From positions 4,154,501 to 4,218,500 of the forward strand of contig CAMRHE010000169.1 in assembly GCA_947044405.1 (NCBI GenBank): 64,000 nt of DNA, given 5' to 3'. This document shows, in pieces, positions 63,646-64,000 of this stretch. The DNA is from Leptodactylus fallax. Its lineage: Eukaryota; Chordata; Amphibia; Anura; Leptodactylidae. The notes beneath the pieces are model-generated. The model was not told the origin of the DNA. It did no database searches and saw nothing but the letters and a program-made list of their open reading frames with translations. Positions within the stretch are counted from its first letter, which is position 1. Each line of letters starts with the position of its first letter. Both the position numbers and the translations under genes were made by a program.

Positions 63646-64000
63646 TTATGTGACGTCTCCTCTTGGAAGAAGAAGCACCAGTTCATTAATTGGGCGGAAG
63701 AAAACTCGCACTGAGCCTCCCTTGGTTACCTTGACCTCCACTTTCCGAGTCTTCCCATCATCACTAGGGACAACTTTAGTGATGAGACCCATAGGCCATT
63801 CATTCCGATGGACTTCTTTATCCCTTAGAAGGACGAGGTCACCCACCTGGAGATTAGGTTTTGAGGTCTGCCATTTGTGACGGCTCTGTAGCATGTGGAG
63901 GTACTCTGTTTTCCAGCGGTGCCAGAACACATTGGACAGGTGTTGAACTTGTTTCCATTGGCGTCTGTAAATGTCACTGTGATCTAAGGTACGTGGAGAG
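63646..64000 (-). CDS. BEL/Pao polyprotein, C-terminal end (partial)
   Basis: Open on the minus strand from the window edge to the stop at 63646, at least 117 codons. It reads RRQWKQVQHLSNVFWHRWKT, then LQVGDLVLLRDKEVHRNEWP and GKTRKVEVKV...PINELVLLLP. The FW.RW..EYL...Q.R..W and VGD.VL..D......WP pattern is the small C-terminal domain following the integrase in BEL/Pao elements (Pfam DUF5641), thought to contact DNA or chromatin. Upstream integrase lies outside the window. No stop or shift in the visible part. Confidence 0.85.
   Translation of the reverse strand, partial: SPRTLDHSDIYRRQWKQVQHLSNVFWHRWKTEYLHMLQSRHKWQTSKPNLQVGDLVLLRDKEVHRNEWPMGLITKVVPSDDGKTRKVEVKVTKGGSVRVFFRPINELVLLLPRGDVT

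Overview
This window is vertebrate, intron-era genomic DNA made almost entirely of transposable elements. I found no host gene, tRNA, rRNA gene or CRISPR. The mix points to an amphibian, most likely a frog (inference): several Tc1-like transposons including one of the Sleeping Beauty/Frog Prince kind, hAT transposons, a CR1 LINE, a Tx1-clade LINE, Ty3/gypsy and BEL/Pao remnants, and many short palindromic elements of types I associate with frog genomes (ends such as CTAAGGCCCCA, GTATGTTCACAC and AAGGGGTTGTCCAGG).

Layout. Bases 1-5.6 kb: short non-autonomous elements (MITEs) and one 857-bp palindrome. 5.65-7.22 kb: a complete but inactivated Tc1-like element. 10.16-13.58 kb: three Tc1-like insertions in a row, separated by TA microsatellites; the last two are the two halves of one family. 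14.42-15.85 kb: a MITE holding a 1.2-kb hAT-type element with a perfect 8-bp target duplication. 18.54-19.98 kb: a Sleeping Beauty/Frog Prince-like element with only two stops. 23.4-23.9 kb: a decayed mariner-like transposase. 25.3-27.8 kb: a broken Ty3/gypsy element (gag start, RNase H scrap).

28.63-57.02 kb is one large nest. A BED-finger hAT transposase gene is interrupted just before its stop codon by a second hAT-type element of 24.4 kb (8-bp duplication gacatgga; the outer reading frame resumes exactly after it). Inside that lie two head-to-tail copies of a Tx1-clade LINE (35.1-48.2 and 48.2-56.55 kb). The first LINE copy is itself split by a nearly full-length reverse-oriented CR1 (40.0-44.45 kb). 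Insertion order is therefore hAT-1, then hAT-2, then the LINEs, then CR1.

The LINE pair is the most interesting part. Both copies share a 14-bp sequence at all three borders, which suggests site-specific insertion. ORF1 (three CCHC knuckles) and ORF2 (endonuclease plus reverse transcriptase) overlap as TAATG. ORF2 of copy 2 is an intact 1135-codon frame, while every other LINE frame is broken. The 3' UTR carries hairpins with an identical loop on different, self-complementary stems. 57-62.7 kb holds unclassified repeats, including seven consecutive hairpins and a palindromic/tandem array. 62.66-63.03 kb is a suspicious G/T block, probably an assembly artefact. The window closes with the 3' end of a BEL/Pao retrotransposon on the minus strand.
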